Shown one piece after another: positions 11,656-24,100 of a stretch of DNA of 64,000 nucleotides. The stretch spans positions 496,001-560,000 of the forward strand of contig JAQYUZ010000003.1 in the NCBI GenBank assembly GCA_033819885.1, given 5' to 3'. A program made the position numbers and the translations under genes. Numbering within the stretch: the first letter of the stretch is position 1; every line of letters starts with the position of its first letter. The stretch is from Microbotryomycetes sp. JL201. Its lineage: Eukaryota; Basidiomycota; Microbotryomycetes. The notes under the pieces are model-generated. The model saw only the letters and a list, made by a program, of their open reading frames with translations, had not been told where the DNA came from and made no database searches.

Positions 11656-13242
11656 ATGCTCGGTCTGATCAAGTCGCTGCCAAAGTACTCTGGGCCTTAC
11701 AAAGGTGAGCGGCTCCGCCTTCTCGGCCGCCGACTCGCGTGACCTCATAAGCCCCGACGTCCTTGTCCGAGCTCTGGCTGACACGAGCCCGCTCTGTTTG
11801 CATGCACAGTCTCGACACTTGAACTAGAAATCCCATGCGCTCACCAAGAATTCGGCACAGCTACGCTCAAGCGGACGGGCGAATGTGCGTTGCAGCTCGA
11901 CTCGACAGCCGCGCTCGTGTTTTATCCGGCGGACGAGCACAAGCGGGGGTCAGGCACACGACAGCCTTGGGTCTCGAGACCCCTTGCGGCGACTGCGCAA
12001 GGCTACGCCGCCTTCACGGGCGCACCCGCTTGGATATTGAAGGCACTGGTCGTGCTGCTCGCAAGCCGAATAAAGCTGCCCATCGAGGCTGATGTTCCTT
12101 TAGCGACGCCCAAACAGCCTTCCGGCATCGACGCATCCGATCAAGCTGAGCGTGCCAGCTCTGCCAGCACGCTCGTCAGTAACAGCGCCGCCACAACGCC
12201 ACCGACAGTCGCAAACGGCCGGTTCCCTCTCATCGTCTTCAGTCATGGCCTCGGTGGTACACGGACGACATACAGCCAATACTGTGGAGAGCTGGCGTCT
12301 CTCGGATACATTGTCGCCGCGATCGAGCACAGGGACGGCACCGCTCCCGTCTCCATAGTGAAATCACCAACCGCCGGTGCTGCAGATCGCCAAGTCTTCT
12401 ACATCAGGCCAGATGACATTGAATTCAAGGCACCAAACAAAACGTTGACGCAGCTCGAGTACCGCAAGCAACAGCTCGAGATGAGGTACGAAGAAATCCG
12501 GCAAGTGTTGCGAGTGTTTGAGCGGATCAACAATGGCGAGGGCGACAAAGTCGCACATGAGAACCTGCGCAAGACCAAGGGTTCTGAGATGTGGTTGCCT
12601 CAATGGCGAGACAAGATTGACTTGCAAAAGCCCTGCATGGCCGGACACAGCTTCGGTGGCGCGACGACGCTACAAATTCTGCGGGCCGGCACGTCATTTC
12701 CATTCGTTAGCGGTATTGCGCTCGATCCTTGGATCGACCCTATTCCTCAATTGTCCATGCTCGAGCGCTTCACGTCACCAAATTCATCATCCGAACAAGA
12801 GACGAAACCGACAGCGACTCCGAAAGAACAGCTCGACATCAAAGTGCCGTTGCTTGCCATCAACAGCGAAGCCTTTACGAAATGGTCATCCCACTATGGA
12901 AAAGTATACGAGATTGTCAAACGCGTACAACACGCCAGGTCTTGGTTCATGACACTTTGCGGATCGGTGCACATGTCATTTTCAGACTTTCCTTTGTTGT
13001 CGCCACTTGTCGCGCGCAAGTCTGGGTCGAGGGTTGATCCTCGGCTAGGCATGACGCTGTTCGTAGAGGCCACTCGCGAGTTTTTGACTGGCGACGACAT
13101 GGGTGCGGTCTTGGGCAAGCAAGTAGTTCCCGGGGACGAGAACGGCACGAGACCGAATGAAGGAGGTAAAGGCGGTGAACCGATGAGCCCAGTTGGGGAC
13201 ATGAGAATGCATTATAGGCCAAACAAAGAGTCCCGTCTGTAA
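11656..13242 (+). CDS. Platelet-activating factor acetylhydrolase-like phospholipase A2
   Basis: Two exons (11656-11704, 11810-13242) give 493 aa. This is an alpha/beta hydrolase of the plasma/intracellular PAF-AH II family (1-alkyl-2-acetylglycerophosphocholine esterase). Visible: FPLIVFSHGLGGTRTTYS for the oxyanion region, AAIEHRDG, the nucleophile elbow GHSFGGATT (catalytic Ser near residue 273), ALDPWIDP for the Asp strand, and GSVHMSFSDFPL holding the catalytic His. The triad therefore looks complete. These enzymes remove short or oxidised sn-2 acyl chains from phospholipids. No clear signal peptide is seen; there is a hydrophobic stretch (LKALVVLLAS) near residue 85. The first exon (16 codons plus one base) was chosen because it puts an ATG in phase with a good GTGAGC donor. 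Confidence 0.88.
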
Positions 13243-13310
13243 ACCCATCTCATTATTGTTGCAACATTGATATGATACTGATCTTATACATGACTGCTCG
13301 TGTTTCGGTG

Positions 13311-15148
13311 TTACATAGTTTGCACCGACATTATTCTGAAAGCGGATCGTCCTTGGTCGTCTTGCTCCGTAGCGCACTCTAGTTCGAACGATCTGCCGTC
13401 TTGTAATCCGGTCGCCACAACCTTTGTTTCTGACACTGACGTGCTCTTGTCCCACCATCCGTCCAAAGTACTCTCTTGTCCCTCGATTCGACACCTCAGC
13501 CTGCCCAAGCCAGGCTCTGCTCGGGTTCTCAAAAAGCTGACCGCGACGAGACCTCGACCGCCTGAATTGACGGTCACGTTGAATCTGACGGACGATTTGG
13601 GCTCGAGAGCTTGCAGATACTGCTTGTCATATCTCCACGTATACAGTGACCATTTGAGCGGCTCATCCGGGTTGACAGGTACTGGCGACAAGCCGTGACC
13701 TGCGAGTTGACAACTAGGTGGCACAGATTTCGGTACAGAAGGACTGTCCCAAGCCTGAGATATCTTGACCTAACAGCCGAGAAGGCCAACTGAATACTTG
13801 GATCTAAAAGACTGAATCGGACACACTCACGCGAGGCACGCCGCCGACCCAAGCCTTCGTTCGTCTTGACCACGGACTCGAGATTTGGTTCCGCTCATCG
13901 AGCGATTGCAGAATCTCACGTGTTTGGCAAAGTGCGTCTTGGAGGAAAGAGACGACCATGTGACCGAGGTAGCGGTGCAAGGGCGCGGCAATATGACGAG
14001 AGTCGCCGGCAAAGTATTGATCTTGTAGTTGAGGCGTCTCGAGCAATGTTGGCAGTACAGGATCTCTGACAGAGATCTGAAGCACGTGTGATCAGAGCGG
14101 AGATTGATTGATGATTCTGTGATGCCATGCGCACCTCTGGGACGTCGTAGAATCTAGCGAGTGGCAAATGCGCATCAGCGCCGTCGAGAATGCCATTCCC
14201 TCTGTCCGTCTCCGTCGTCGTCTTGCGAGTCTGGCCACTGTGTAAAGCAAAAGCGTCAACGTAAATGACAGCGGGCTGCCGAGGGGATTCAAGAAGCGAT
14301 CTCAGCAGGTCTTCCGAGTACTGCATCGACTCTACACTGTATTGATCGTTGACAGCCGTTTCAAGAAAGACGAGGTCGACGTCTTCTCCACTGTGCATAA
14401 ATACGGTTAGACTTTGCGCGGCGATCTGGTTTGAAAATAGACAAACCCAAGCTTGGCGGGCCAGCACCAGAAGAAGAAGCTGCTGTCTACCGCCGGTACC
14501 GCTCCAGACACAAATTCAACTTGATCGTTGTATCGTTCGTCGAACCAAGCCTTGACGAACGCTGACCATGGATTCTGAATTACTCGGTCCTGCTTGTGTA
14601 CGGCATGGCTGTTGCCGTGACCCGAGCTGACTGATCCCCCAAGGACTCCGATTTTGATCTTTTGTCCCTTGTCGAGCTTGTCAAAGACTTTGGCGAGCCT
14701 GATTCGTGTGCCGACGTGATCCCGAGAGAGCTGAACGTTGAGCGAGCCATACTCTTGTTCGATGGACATGTCTCGGTTGCACGTCGGTCGGAGTGGTCTA
14801 GAAGGCACCTCTTTGTCCTGACTTTGCTTGGTGGGCGATTCTCGAGCCAGTGGTACCGGATCAGACTCGAGTGTGTCCACGTGATTCTCACTCTGCTCTC
14901 TGACGGCTTGGAGCGGCACTTCGACATCGGGGATGCTCAAAGGGCGCAACCCATGTGCTTTCCATAACTGCACCTGCTCACGGCTGACTCCGACCGCACT
15001 GGTCCTGTGGAAAGAACAGCACGTTGAGTGATCATTCTACTCGTCACGTGACTGCTTACAGGAAGAGAGCGCCAGCAGACGTGAGTAATAGTGTCACGAG
15101 AAGACATTTGTAAGCGGTCGTTCGCGAGGATTGAGACGCTCGCGCCAT
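13311..15148 (-). CDS. Membrane-anchored SGNH hydrolase, paralog A
   Basis: Five exons (15060-15148, 14447-15004, 14135-14390, 13831-14076, 13311-13769) give 535 aa. A short N-terminal cytosolic piece and a hydrophobic segment (CLLVTLLLTSAGALFL) suggest a type II signal anchor, followed by a low-complexity stem and then an SGNH/GDSL-like domain. Catalytic blocks: LGGSVSSGHG (Ser), ETAVNDQY (Asn) and GDSRHIAAPLH (DxxH). A C-terminal beta-rich part follows (SLYTWRYDKQYLQAL; GLQDGRSFELEC). The layout resembles secretory-pathway esterases or O-acetyl-handling enzymes of fungi; the substrate is unknown. The neighbour at 15322-17066 is a tandem paralog in the same orientation. The Met at 15148 is the first in frame just ahead of the anchor. 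Confidence 0.8.
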
Positions 15149-15321
15149 GCGAGCACCGATAGTGAAAAGGGAAAAGGACCGATCTGAGCCTTTCTTAAGC
15201 TTCGTTCTCCGGGATTTGAGTTCGGGAGCGCCCTGCCGACGATCGGCTTGCTTAGACAGCAATTTTAATACAACATTGGTCATATTACTTGACCATCGAA
15301 AGATATAAATAGTGTCTGCGG

Positions 15322-17066
15322 TCACAGCGACATGACGCCCATGAGCCTGAAAGCAATTCGACCGCCTGGTCCTGGCTTGAGTGGCGTCTTGCACCTCATC
15401 TCGTATGTGCCTCCAGGTTCGAGATCTGTAGCAACAACTGCAGTCCTGGGCCACGATACCATTCAGCACACCTTCATAAGAGCTTGAGACTGGAACTCAC
15501 TGGGCAATCGACACACGCTTGGACCAATAGCCGTCTATCGTCACCTTTTGGTCTCCGACCCGACAGACCAACTTGCCCAAGTCGTACTCTTTGGACTTGA
15601 GGTAAGACACAACAATCGTTCCCTTGCCTCCTTTGCGCGTTTCGACTTGAAAGGCAATCTCAGAATTGCGTTCCTTTGTTTCGAGATACCTTTTTGCGTC
15701 TTTCCAAACATAAAGTGACCATTTTGGGGACGGTAGAGAAGGTTCGAGCGTCTCGCCAGCCAAATGGCACGTAGGCGGGACGGATGCGTAAGATCGGTCT
15801 TGTTCGTTCCAATCGTCCGACACTTTGATCGGCGGCACTTTGCCCAGAGCGCTTTCTGTACGCTGAGCAAACTCGCTCTCTGAAGCCTCGACGGGCAAAA
15901 GAAAGTCTTGCAGTCGGCAGCGTGTGTCTTGAAGGAAAGCGACGACCATTTTGCCAAGAAACTCGTGCAGTGGTGCAGAGATGTGTCGGACATCGGCTTG
16001 ACAGGTACAACAATTAGCGACGTTTTCTTCACGATATGAGAGCTGATGAACTTACTCTTGAAATATGGTTCAGCGAGGCTTTCGTCCTGTAAAAGTGTCG
16101 ACAGAACCGGCGCTCTCAAAGATACGCTCGGAACGTCGTAGAATTCGGCCAAGCTGGCGTGACTGTCCGCGCCGTTCAACATGCCGTCTCTTCCGCTTTT
16201 CGTCCTGAGTGCGAATGCTTCGACAAACACGACTGCAGGTTCGTTTGGCAGCTGCAGCAAAGCTCTGAGTAGCTCTTCGGCGTGGTCGAGCGACTCGGTG
16301 CTGTAGACATCATTGACGGCCATCTCGACAAAGATGAGGTCTGCTCGAGTGCCACTGCGCGCATCCCTGTCAGCCTGCCGAATGCTCAAGAGGCTAGGTG
16401 TAGACGAATGACCGACATGAGAGCTGGGAAGCAGTATCGGAAGAATGCCGAGTCGACTGCAGGTCGAGCGCCGTCCGAGAAATTGATTGCTTCCTCGCCA
16501 AACATGTCCTTCAATGCTTGGACGACAAATGTTTGCCATGTCTCTTTGATAGCGCCATACTGAAACGGCTTTCCGTCGGCAAAGCCGTGTCCGGTGCTTA
16601 CTGAGCCTCCAAGGACTGCAACATTGAGCTTGTCACCTCGTTGTGCTCGCTGAATCACTTTGGCCAGCCTATGCCTGCTGCCTTCGTGCGTGCGGGATAA
16701 CCTGATGTTGATGTTGCCATATTGCTTGACGATATTCTCGTCGACAGCGCAAGATGGCGTTTGGTTGCCTAGATCTGCATCTTAGTGGGGCTTTCTTGGT
16801 GACGAAAGGCACGTGACTTGACACTGACCAGCCAGTCCAACATGAGAGCTCGGCGAGCTGTGCTCCGACAACTGCACTTGATGCTCATGTTGTGCGATCG
16901 CGACGGGATCTTGCCATGAGAACAGTCTGCGAGGCGGTCCGTTCGTCGTTGAGCGTTGGACCGACGCAATGCACATCAGCGTCACTCACGCCAGCAGCGA
17001 AGATATCAAAATCAACGTCAGGATGATCGGGAAGCAGTGGCCACCCCATCGAGCCGGGGCGACCAT
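15322..17066 (-). CDS. Membrane-anchored SGNH hydrolase, paralog B
   Basis: Six exons (16990-17066, 16829-16926, 16417-16774, 16056-16354, 15501-15996, 15322-15445) give 483 aa. Same architecture as paralog A: MVAPARWGGHCFP then a hydrophobic anchor (IILTLILISSLLA), a stem, and the SGNH domain with LGGSVSTGHG (Ser), EMAVNDVY (Asn) and TDVRHISAPLH (DxxH), then the C-terminal domain (PKWSLYVWKDAKRYLE; LEPGGTYEMRC). The last exon had to be found by comparison with paralog A, which continues past the point where this one is interrupted by an intron. Only 173 bp separates it from paralog A. Identity is clearly paralogous but moderate, so the duplication looks old. Function is inferred from domain content only. 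Confidence 0.8.
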
Positions 17067-17259
17067 GAGGGGGCGCAGAGATGTGCACACACTTGAGCGA
17101 GCGCTTTGCGTCGCAGCGCGCGTCGCGACGCGCAGGGCAAAAACCGTGCATTTCATCGCGCCAAACTCGGATTGATCAAGCCATGAGATGCAGATTGGAA
17201 ACCAACAAAGAGGGCATGCTAAAAAGTCTAATTCGACAAACGCTCAACTTGGTCGCGCC

Positions 17260-18548
17260 TTACGGCACAAATGGTATCCGAGTCGGCACACGCTTCTTGT
17301 ACTGGACGTACTCGTCCCCAAAAAACTGCGTGAGGTACTTTTCTTCGACTGCGAGCGGGACACACAATCAGCCGTGACTCTGTATGACCTCAGCCGAGGA
17401 GGCAAAAGAGATTCGACAAACCTCTGATCCTGTTGGAAAAGAAATAGTACAGCACAGCGGCAAAAGCGAGCGTGCCAAACGGGTTGACGAGCATGACTTG
17501 GGTGCCCACGGCCCACCACGTGAACCCAGCGTAAGAAGGGTGGCGACTCCAGGCATAGATACCATTCGTGACAAGCTGGTGCCCTTGCGCTTTTTTGTAC
17601 GCGAGACTGGAGCAGAGAAGAATGATCAGCACAAAGTCATCACGAACCAATCTCACGGTAAGGGCTCACAGGTGAGAAAAATTACTGCTGGCGGTGATCA
17701 TTGCGAATGATCGCAAGATTTGGCCACCGACGACGAGCGCAAAGCCTGCAGGCTCAGATCTCGCGTCAGTCGAAGGGCTAGCCTTATTTCAGCCTTTTCA
17801 CGCACCTAGCACAATTAAACCACCTTGGTGCTTGTAGATCCTAAGATGAGCTGGCAAGAATGCCTCTTCTAAAGCGTGCTCTGTTATGCCAACAATGTGT
17901 GCAATGTGATAGGCATTGCCATTGTCGAGCAGAAACGCTGTATGAACAAATACACAGCCAAGCCAGAAAGTCAGCTTCTGGACACGAGCATGATGCAGCT
18001 TGGTGGCGAGAACTCACACGACACGGAGAGCTTGCCTGGGTTCCACATGGATGTGACGACAAACTCGAGCAAGTGAAACACTGCCCAGCAACTGAGGTAG
18101 ATCCCGAGCATCGGCGACTTGAATGCCCTCCACAGCGAAGGACTTTCTGGTAGATTCGCCGGCGAGTACGACCATTGTATCCATTTCTGTGGAGTCGTTG
18201 ACACAGGTGCTACGATGGCGGCTGATGCGAGTGACAATCCGATTGCGAAAGTGATGCCTAGACAGAATGCGATGCAGGCGACGTTGTGCGGTGTCGACTC
18301 GAATGAGGTCAGCGGCCAGCTGATTCTGTGTCGAACGTTGCTCGGAGCGCTCGAGGCACTACCCCGGCAAGCTTGTCAGTATTGGCAAAGACGGATACGC
18401 CTGGCAGGTCCGGACAGACTGACGCTGGTTGGCCGTGATCGGCCGATGTTGGCTCGGTTGGCAGAGGTTCTGCACCTTGCCGCACCGGCTCGGTCGGCTT
18501 TGGTCGAGCCTCAAACGGCGACGTAGGAGCACCAATGTCGATCGACAT
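17260..18548 (-). CDS. STE14: Protein-S-isoprenylcysteine O-methyltransferase
   Basis: Six exons (18363-18548, 18018-18297, 17806-17937, 17670-17745, 17422-17606, 17260-17348) give 315 aa. ICMT/Ste14 methylates the farnesylated or geranylgeranylated C-terminal cysteine of CaaX proteins (mating pheromones, Ras, Rho) in the ER membrane. The sequence shows several hydrophobic segments, then the ICMT core: GHQLVTNGIYAWSRHPSYAG, WWAVGTQVMLVNP, EEKYLTQFFGDEYVQYKKRVP, ending IPFVP. The N-terminal about 60 residues are Pro/Thr-rich and family-atypical; the intron joining them (18298-18362) was set by phase and a CTGAC branch site. The family's C-terminal catalytic block is intact. The gene runs in the same direction as, and downstream of, DBP5. 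Confidence 0.92.
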
Positions 18549-18765
18549 TCCTCGTGCTCGTCAGCGTCGTCGGGGATGAAACAGAAAGGGGCACGAGCCG
18601 CAGGCGAGGCGCGCTCGGGTCTCGCGACCGCGCAGCAAAGAAACAAAAAGCCAGACGAGACAAAAGGAAAGGCGGGAAGCTGATCTTTTTAAACACCGAG
18701 CTAGACCTTGTGATAGCAAGCAGTTAAGAGAAAGCAATAATGGAGCAGCCTAGCTCGCTTCGTCG

Positions 18766-20916
18766 TCAAGCTTTCATGGCCGTCTTGAGCGTCTGCGGTT
18801 TCGTAAGATCGATCCTGTGTTAGCTCGCATGACATTCCAAGAGCAAGAACCTCACCTTTTCCATCAATTCAAAGTCGCTGGTATCAACGCGCACGATCGG
18901 CTTGCCAAGAGCATTGCGAATCGCTTCCATAGTTTCGAATGACCGCCGGTCGTGGACGAAATTGATTGACACGCCTTGACGCCCGAACCGACCCGTGCGG
19001 CCTGCTCAACCAGAGAATTGTCAGAATGCCGTCCCCGTCCTCTTCGAGACTGCATACTGACCAATCCTATGCAAATACGTCTCGGGATCCGGTTTGCCGT
19101 TGCCGTCCGTTGGTAGATCGTAATTGATTACGACATTGACTTGCGAAATGTCGATGCCTCGTGCAACAACATTCGTCGTGATCAAAACCTTTGTTCGACC
19201 GTCCCTGAACGAGGCCATGACCGCATCTCGCTCCGCCGTCTCCAATTTTCCATGAAGCGATGTCACGGCGTGTCCCTCGCTCGTCATTCTGCTGGCGATG
19301 CGGTCTGCGGTGTCGCGGCGCTGTTCAAAAGGGAAGCAATTAGGCGTTCGTGGTCATACCAGCGGTTGTTCTGAGCAAGAGCCCACCTTAACAAAGATGA
19401 TCGATTGGCCGATCGTCAGAAGGTTGTACAGCTCGACAAGTACTTCGTACTTGTGCTCCTCGTCCTCACAATCTGAACGGACGAAGAGTCAATGGAGACT
19501 GCCGCAACATTCCCTAAACAAGGAGGGAGACTTGCCCATGAAGAACTGCTTGATCGCATCCACAGTGAGCTCTTCTTGCTTCAGTCGGATCTCGTTTGCA
19601 TTCGGAGCGAAGCTGACAGCAAACTTTCGGACAGCATCGGCGAACGTCGCCGAAAAGAGAATGATTTGTGGCTCCTTGGCCATCTTTGTGATCATGCTGC
19701 CAGAGCTCAAGCTCGTCAGGAATCGAAGGGCGTCCTCCCTCACGGCTTGAACGTAACGTACTTCTTTACTTTGACACTTTGATCACCCATCGTGCCCTGA
19801 TCGAGCATGTTGTCGGCCTCGTCCAGCACAAATACTTTGACGTCTTTGAGATCCAGCACACGGGACTTGGTGACCATCTGTGAGGATGCACGTGATCAGT
19901 ACAGCACCAGGACACCTAGATAGAATGTGCTTGCATCGATGATCGTTCCGGGTGTTCCAACGATGATTTGCGCCTGAACCTTTGGCATACCGCGAGAAAT
20001 TGTGTCCCGGCCAGCGTGGAAGCACTCTACAGGCGTATACTGGCCCATCTGGGTCACAACATCGAGAATCTGCAGGGCGAGTTCGCGAGAAGGCACGATA
20101 CAGATCGCCTGGAAAAGCAAAATCCGTTAGGCCTGCAAAGCGCTCAGCTCTGGAACGGCGAGCCGACCTGAGGTGCCTTGAGATCCAGATCGATGCGAGA
20201 AAGCATCGTCAATACAAAGGCAGCCGTCTTGCCTGTTCCCGACTGGCTCTGCCCAATCATGTTGCGAGGACTGCATATCATGGTAGCGCCACTCAGCTCG
20301 AGCACCCGACCACGCCCTGTCTCGGGAAACGTACGGATTTTGAAGCAGGAGAGGCAGGGCGCGCTCCTGAATTTTGGAAGGCTTCTGGAAACCCATTCGG
20401 TAGACGCCCTTCAGAAGATTTGGGTGGCTGTGAGGCGAAGATCAGCCCCGGGGCCGGGACCACCGCAGACGCCACTGACAGGTTGAGATCCTCGAATGAC
20501 TTGGCGGAATACAAGGGAGAGTCTGGATCGGCTTGCTGATCTGCCAATGTGACCTGGGACAAGCGCGTGCTCAGCTGAAAGAAGTATGCAACGCACGGGC
20601 CTCGCGATATGTTGACCGACCTGGACCTCGTTCGTGAGACTGGTCAGCAGTGACGAGACTGCGCGCGACGTGCAAAGCTGTGTTAACAAGCATTGCTGCT
20701 ATTCAGGCCTCGCGCTGGCTGACCTTTGGGGAAGCCTTGGAGCTCTTCTCCGGCCTCGTCTTCGGCTTTGCCATTTTGTGCACTGTCATCGGCAGCCGTA
20801 GCTTGCTGCGAGTCTTTTGTGCCGTCTGCAGTGCCGTTGGTTTGCGGTGCGCTGTCGTCGGCTGGCTTGAGCTCAGCCAGACGAGAGCTCAGCGAATTGA
20901 CCGCGTCTGTGAGCAT
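18766..20916 (-). CDS. DBP5: DBP5/DDX19 DEAD-box mRNA-export helicase
   Basis: Twelve exons (20724-20916, 20621-20658, 20480-20553, 20335-20427, 20168-20270, 19935-20108, 19762-19877, 19536-19696, 19387-19472, 19062-19320, 18856-19001, 18766-18792) total 489 aa, normal for Dbp5. Dbp5 is an ATP-dependent RNA helicase acting at the cytoplasmic face of nuclear pores with Gle1. Motifs: [13 protein letters not shown] (Q motif), [10 protein letters not shown] (I), PSREL (Ia), GTPG (Ib), DEAD (II), SAT (III), [17 protein letters not shown] (V) and HRIGRTGR (VI). The Dbp5-typical [10 protein letters not shown] and TYLHRIG contexts are present. Two introns (19878-19934 and 19473-19535) must use GC donors. 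The start (MLTDAVNS) is the first Met that fits; the N-terminus is poorly conserved in the family. Confidence 0.93.
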
Positions 20917-21161
20917 GCAAACGCCGCATGCAGATGTCAGTAGCCGAAATAGCACCTGAGTTGCAGTGTGTAGCTGACCAGACATGAGCCTTTGACGAAG
21001 CCGGATGTCTGCGGTGTCCAAAAAGTTTCAGGCTCGCGAATGACGTTCATTTGTCTTTCGAACCACATCCAGACCGGCTTCTTCTGTACGAGTGGCGACC
21101 AAGAACGGCCGTAATCTTTCCAAGCTGTCGCTCAAACGGACGAGCGAGCCCAGGCCTGCAG

Positions 21162-24100
21162 ATGCTCAATGGCCTGTCGCAACGGCTCGGCGTTGACGGC
21201 GAGCGCCGTCAGCTGCCCGCCATCTACCTCAGCGTCACCAAAGCGACAATTGCACTCACCATCACCATCTCCTTAATCCTCACCAGACCATGGGCCGGCC
21301 TTCTAGCGCATCCTACGGCATTGAGCGGAGTCCGTCAAACGTCTCGGTGTTGAACGACAGCTCGCTCGCAATCGATCCGCTGACTAGCAACACTCGCCCA
21401 GACCGTACTTGTAGTTGTTGCTGGCTTTCCGGGCAAGACCGTAGGAGGATGTATGCAGGCTCTCGGCCTGGGCACCGCCGGTCTAGTCTGTGGCGTCGTC
21501 GCCTACGGCATTTTGGCAGCTCTCTGTGAGATTCCGCCGGCTTGTATCTTTCCCAGAACAAGTGAACTTAATTTATCATTGCGATCTTGCCCAGGTAGAG
21601 CGCCTGTCGCCCAAGGTTTCATATGGGCGTTCTATGTCTATCTGATGGCTTGCGTTCGCTACAAAGGCGCAAAATACATCAGTTGCTACCTTGTACATCT
21701 TCGAGCACAGCTTGTCGATAACTCGCTGACACTGTCGCACAGTACGCCGTCTTGTTTGCGTTCAACGGGATTTATGACCCCATCTTGGGCGACCGCACTT
21801 TTGACCGCTCCTGGTTACTTTCGAACTTTGCGGCCTACGCCTGGGGGATCGCCATCGTCTTTATCATCAACCTCGTTGTGTGGCCCGTCACGTCTGAACA
21901 GGAGCTACGACGTCTGCTCGTGCAATCGCTCCATCACGTGTCGGCACTAGCTCATCTTACATGCAAGACTTACGCCAGAGAGGTCCTCGAGCCAGAAATT
22001 GAGGTCCGCCGTCTGCTCGTTCACATCATCAGAACGGATTACTTGGCCCTGGCAGCGCGTTTCGACGAAGCCGGCTGGGAGCTGCCCTGGTCACGGTGGA
22101 CATTCAACGATTGGAAGCAAATGATAGCCCGGGTGCAGGGCCTTCAACAGGCGTTGATCACGTCCGCCTCGGCGCTAGAGGCAATGGACATGTCAGACCG
22201 CTCGGGTGCTCTTGTCACAGAACACTTGCTGGATTCAGATCAAGTGACCGGCACATTCAGCGAGTATCGGCGCGGTATCGACATGGTCATTGCGTCAATC
22301 AACGAGGAGATCTGCCACAAGAAATTGCACAGATTCCCAGACGAAACTGTGCCCGTACCGCTGCCACCCTCCTCTGCACCAGGAGGACCGACCCCGGCGC
22401 TTGAGAAGCGCGTCACGCCGGCAGAGGGTAGACACAAGATCGACACTGTCAGTGACAGGCTGAGAGAGGAGGTTAGGAGAAGCGAAGCCCGGCAAGCAAG
22501 TAGTCGGCGAAACAGTTTGCATCGAGGTAGGAGCGGCAGACAGAGCGAGGACGTCTTTGGGGCAGAGGCGAGTGCAGCACTAACAGAGGATCAAATCGAG
22601 AACGACTTGGAGAACGTTCGCCCTGAAAAACGGACCGATGGCCGCCATACTGCACCGAGGGATCCTGCTGACGCGATTTCCGTCGAATATCTGCGGCGAT
22701 CATGGACCACGTTCGCCAACGCTCAAGCGAATGCTCTTTCGTCGCTCATTCGGGATGGTGCTCTCAAGGTCGAGGATGAGATGCAGATTGAAAAAGGAAT
22801 GCCTTCCCTGCGCCACCTCTATGCCGAGAGACTGTCCAAAGCCTGGACTCCATCCTTGCTGCAGTCAAGTTTGGTCCAGCGGCGACCGAGTCGACGAAGC
22901 GACCGACTCGTCGCCGACTCGGAGTCCGAAGACTCGCTACAAGAGGAAGCGCCGTGCTCGGACGCCTTGACCAAATCGTATTCGCTTTTGTTCGGTCTCG
23001 GTCAGTTTACGGACGAGTTAATAGGTCTACACGCCATCACAAGGCGGCAACGCCCTGTCCGGCTGCAGCCGTACGCCCTGCAGAACGCTTGTGCCTGGTT
23101 CAGATCGACTTTTCTGCCTCGAGGTGGCTTACGGCTTGGAGAGGCCCTTGCCATACTGCATGGTAACGAATATGTTCCTCCAAATACGAGTGTCTGGCAA
23201 CGCCTTGCCAAGATTGAGCAGTGGATCCGCAGCGACCATTCTCTGTGTGAGCTCTAATTTTCGCCGTTCCATGCGCTCTTCGCTGATGGTGCTGTGTCCG
23301 CAGACGCGCTCAAAGTCGCATGTGGGGCCACAATTTACGCTGTCTTCCTTTTGACCCCCGACCTGCAGAAGAACTTGTTTCTGAGACTAAACATGACGAC
23401 AAGCTTGATAACTGTGATTGTCGCAATCAGCCCCACCCTTGGGAACACACTATCAACATGGTCTTTACAGCTGTCCGGAACCGGATTAGGCTCGCTCTAT
23501 GGCATGGTGGTCCTCGAAATCTTTCAAAACGTCGGCGGCTATCGATACAACCCATTTGGCATTGCAGCTGCCTTTGCTCTTGGGGTCGCTGGCAGCTCTG
23601 TCCTTTTCTACAAATTTCCGAAGTATGTCGTGTATCGAGCCTGCAAGCTTTGTTCGGACTAGCTAATCAGCAGAATTCAGATACTACACAGGCGCGCTTC
23701 TGCTTCAGACCGGATGTGGTGCCATGTTCGTTCTGGAATGGCTCTATAACGAGCTTCCGACTGTCGAAGATACGCTCAAGCAACCTTATGATCCTCCGCC
23801 GTTGCGCTTTGCCTACACGTTGGCTTCGTTAGGCATCAGCATCGTCATCTCAGCCTTCTTCCAGCTCGTCATCCTGCGCACGCCAGCTCGGCGAAAGTTG
23901 AGACTGCAGATTGCAAACGTGACCTTTGCCCTGTCAGCGTACAACATGCTGCTACAATCTCACGTCAATGTTGTCGCGCCTGGCGACGACGCTCCAAACC
24001 CTCCCGAACACGCGCTCGTCAAAGTGCATCAGGAGCTTGTGGCGCGTGAAAACCAGATCCAAGCTGCAATTCTGGCTCTCGGCCCGACGTTCGAATTCGC

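Noticed and set aside
21526-21594. Treating this stretch of the ArAE gene as coding (it has no stop and is a multiple of three)
   Set aside because: It has a GTGAGA donor and CCCAG acceptor, and its residues would place a hydrophilic patch between adjacent membrane helices; intron preferred, though retention is possible.
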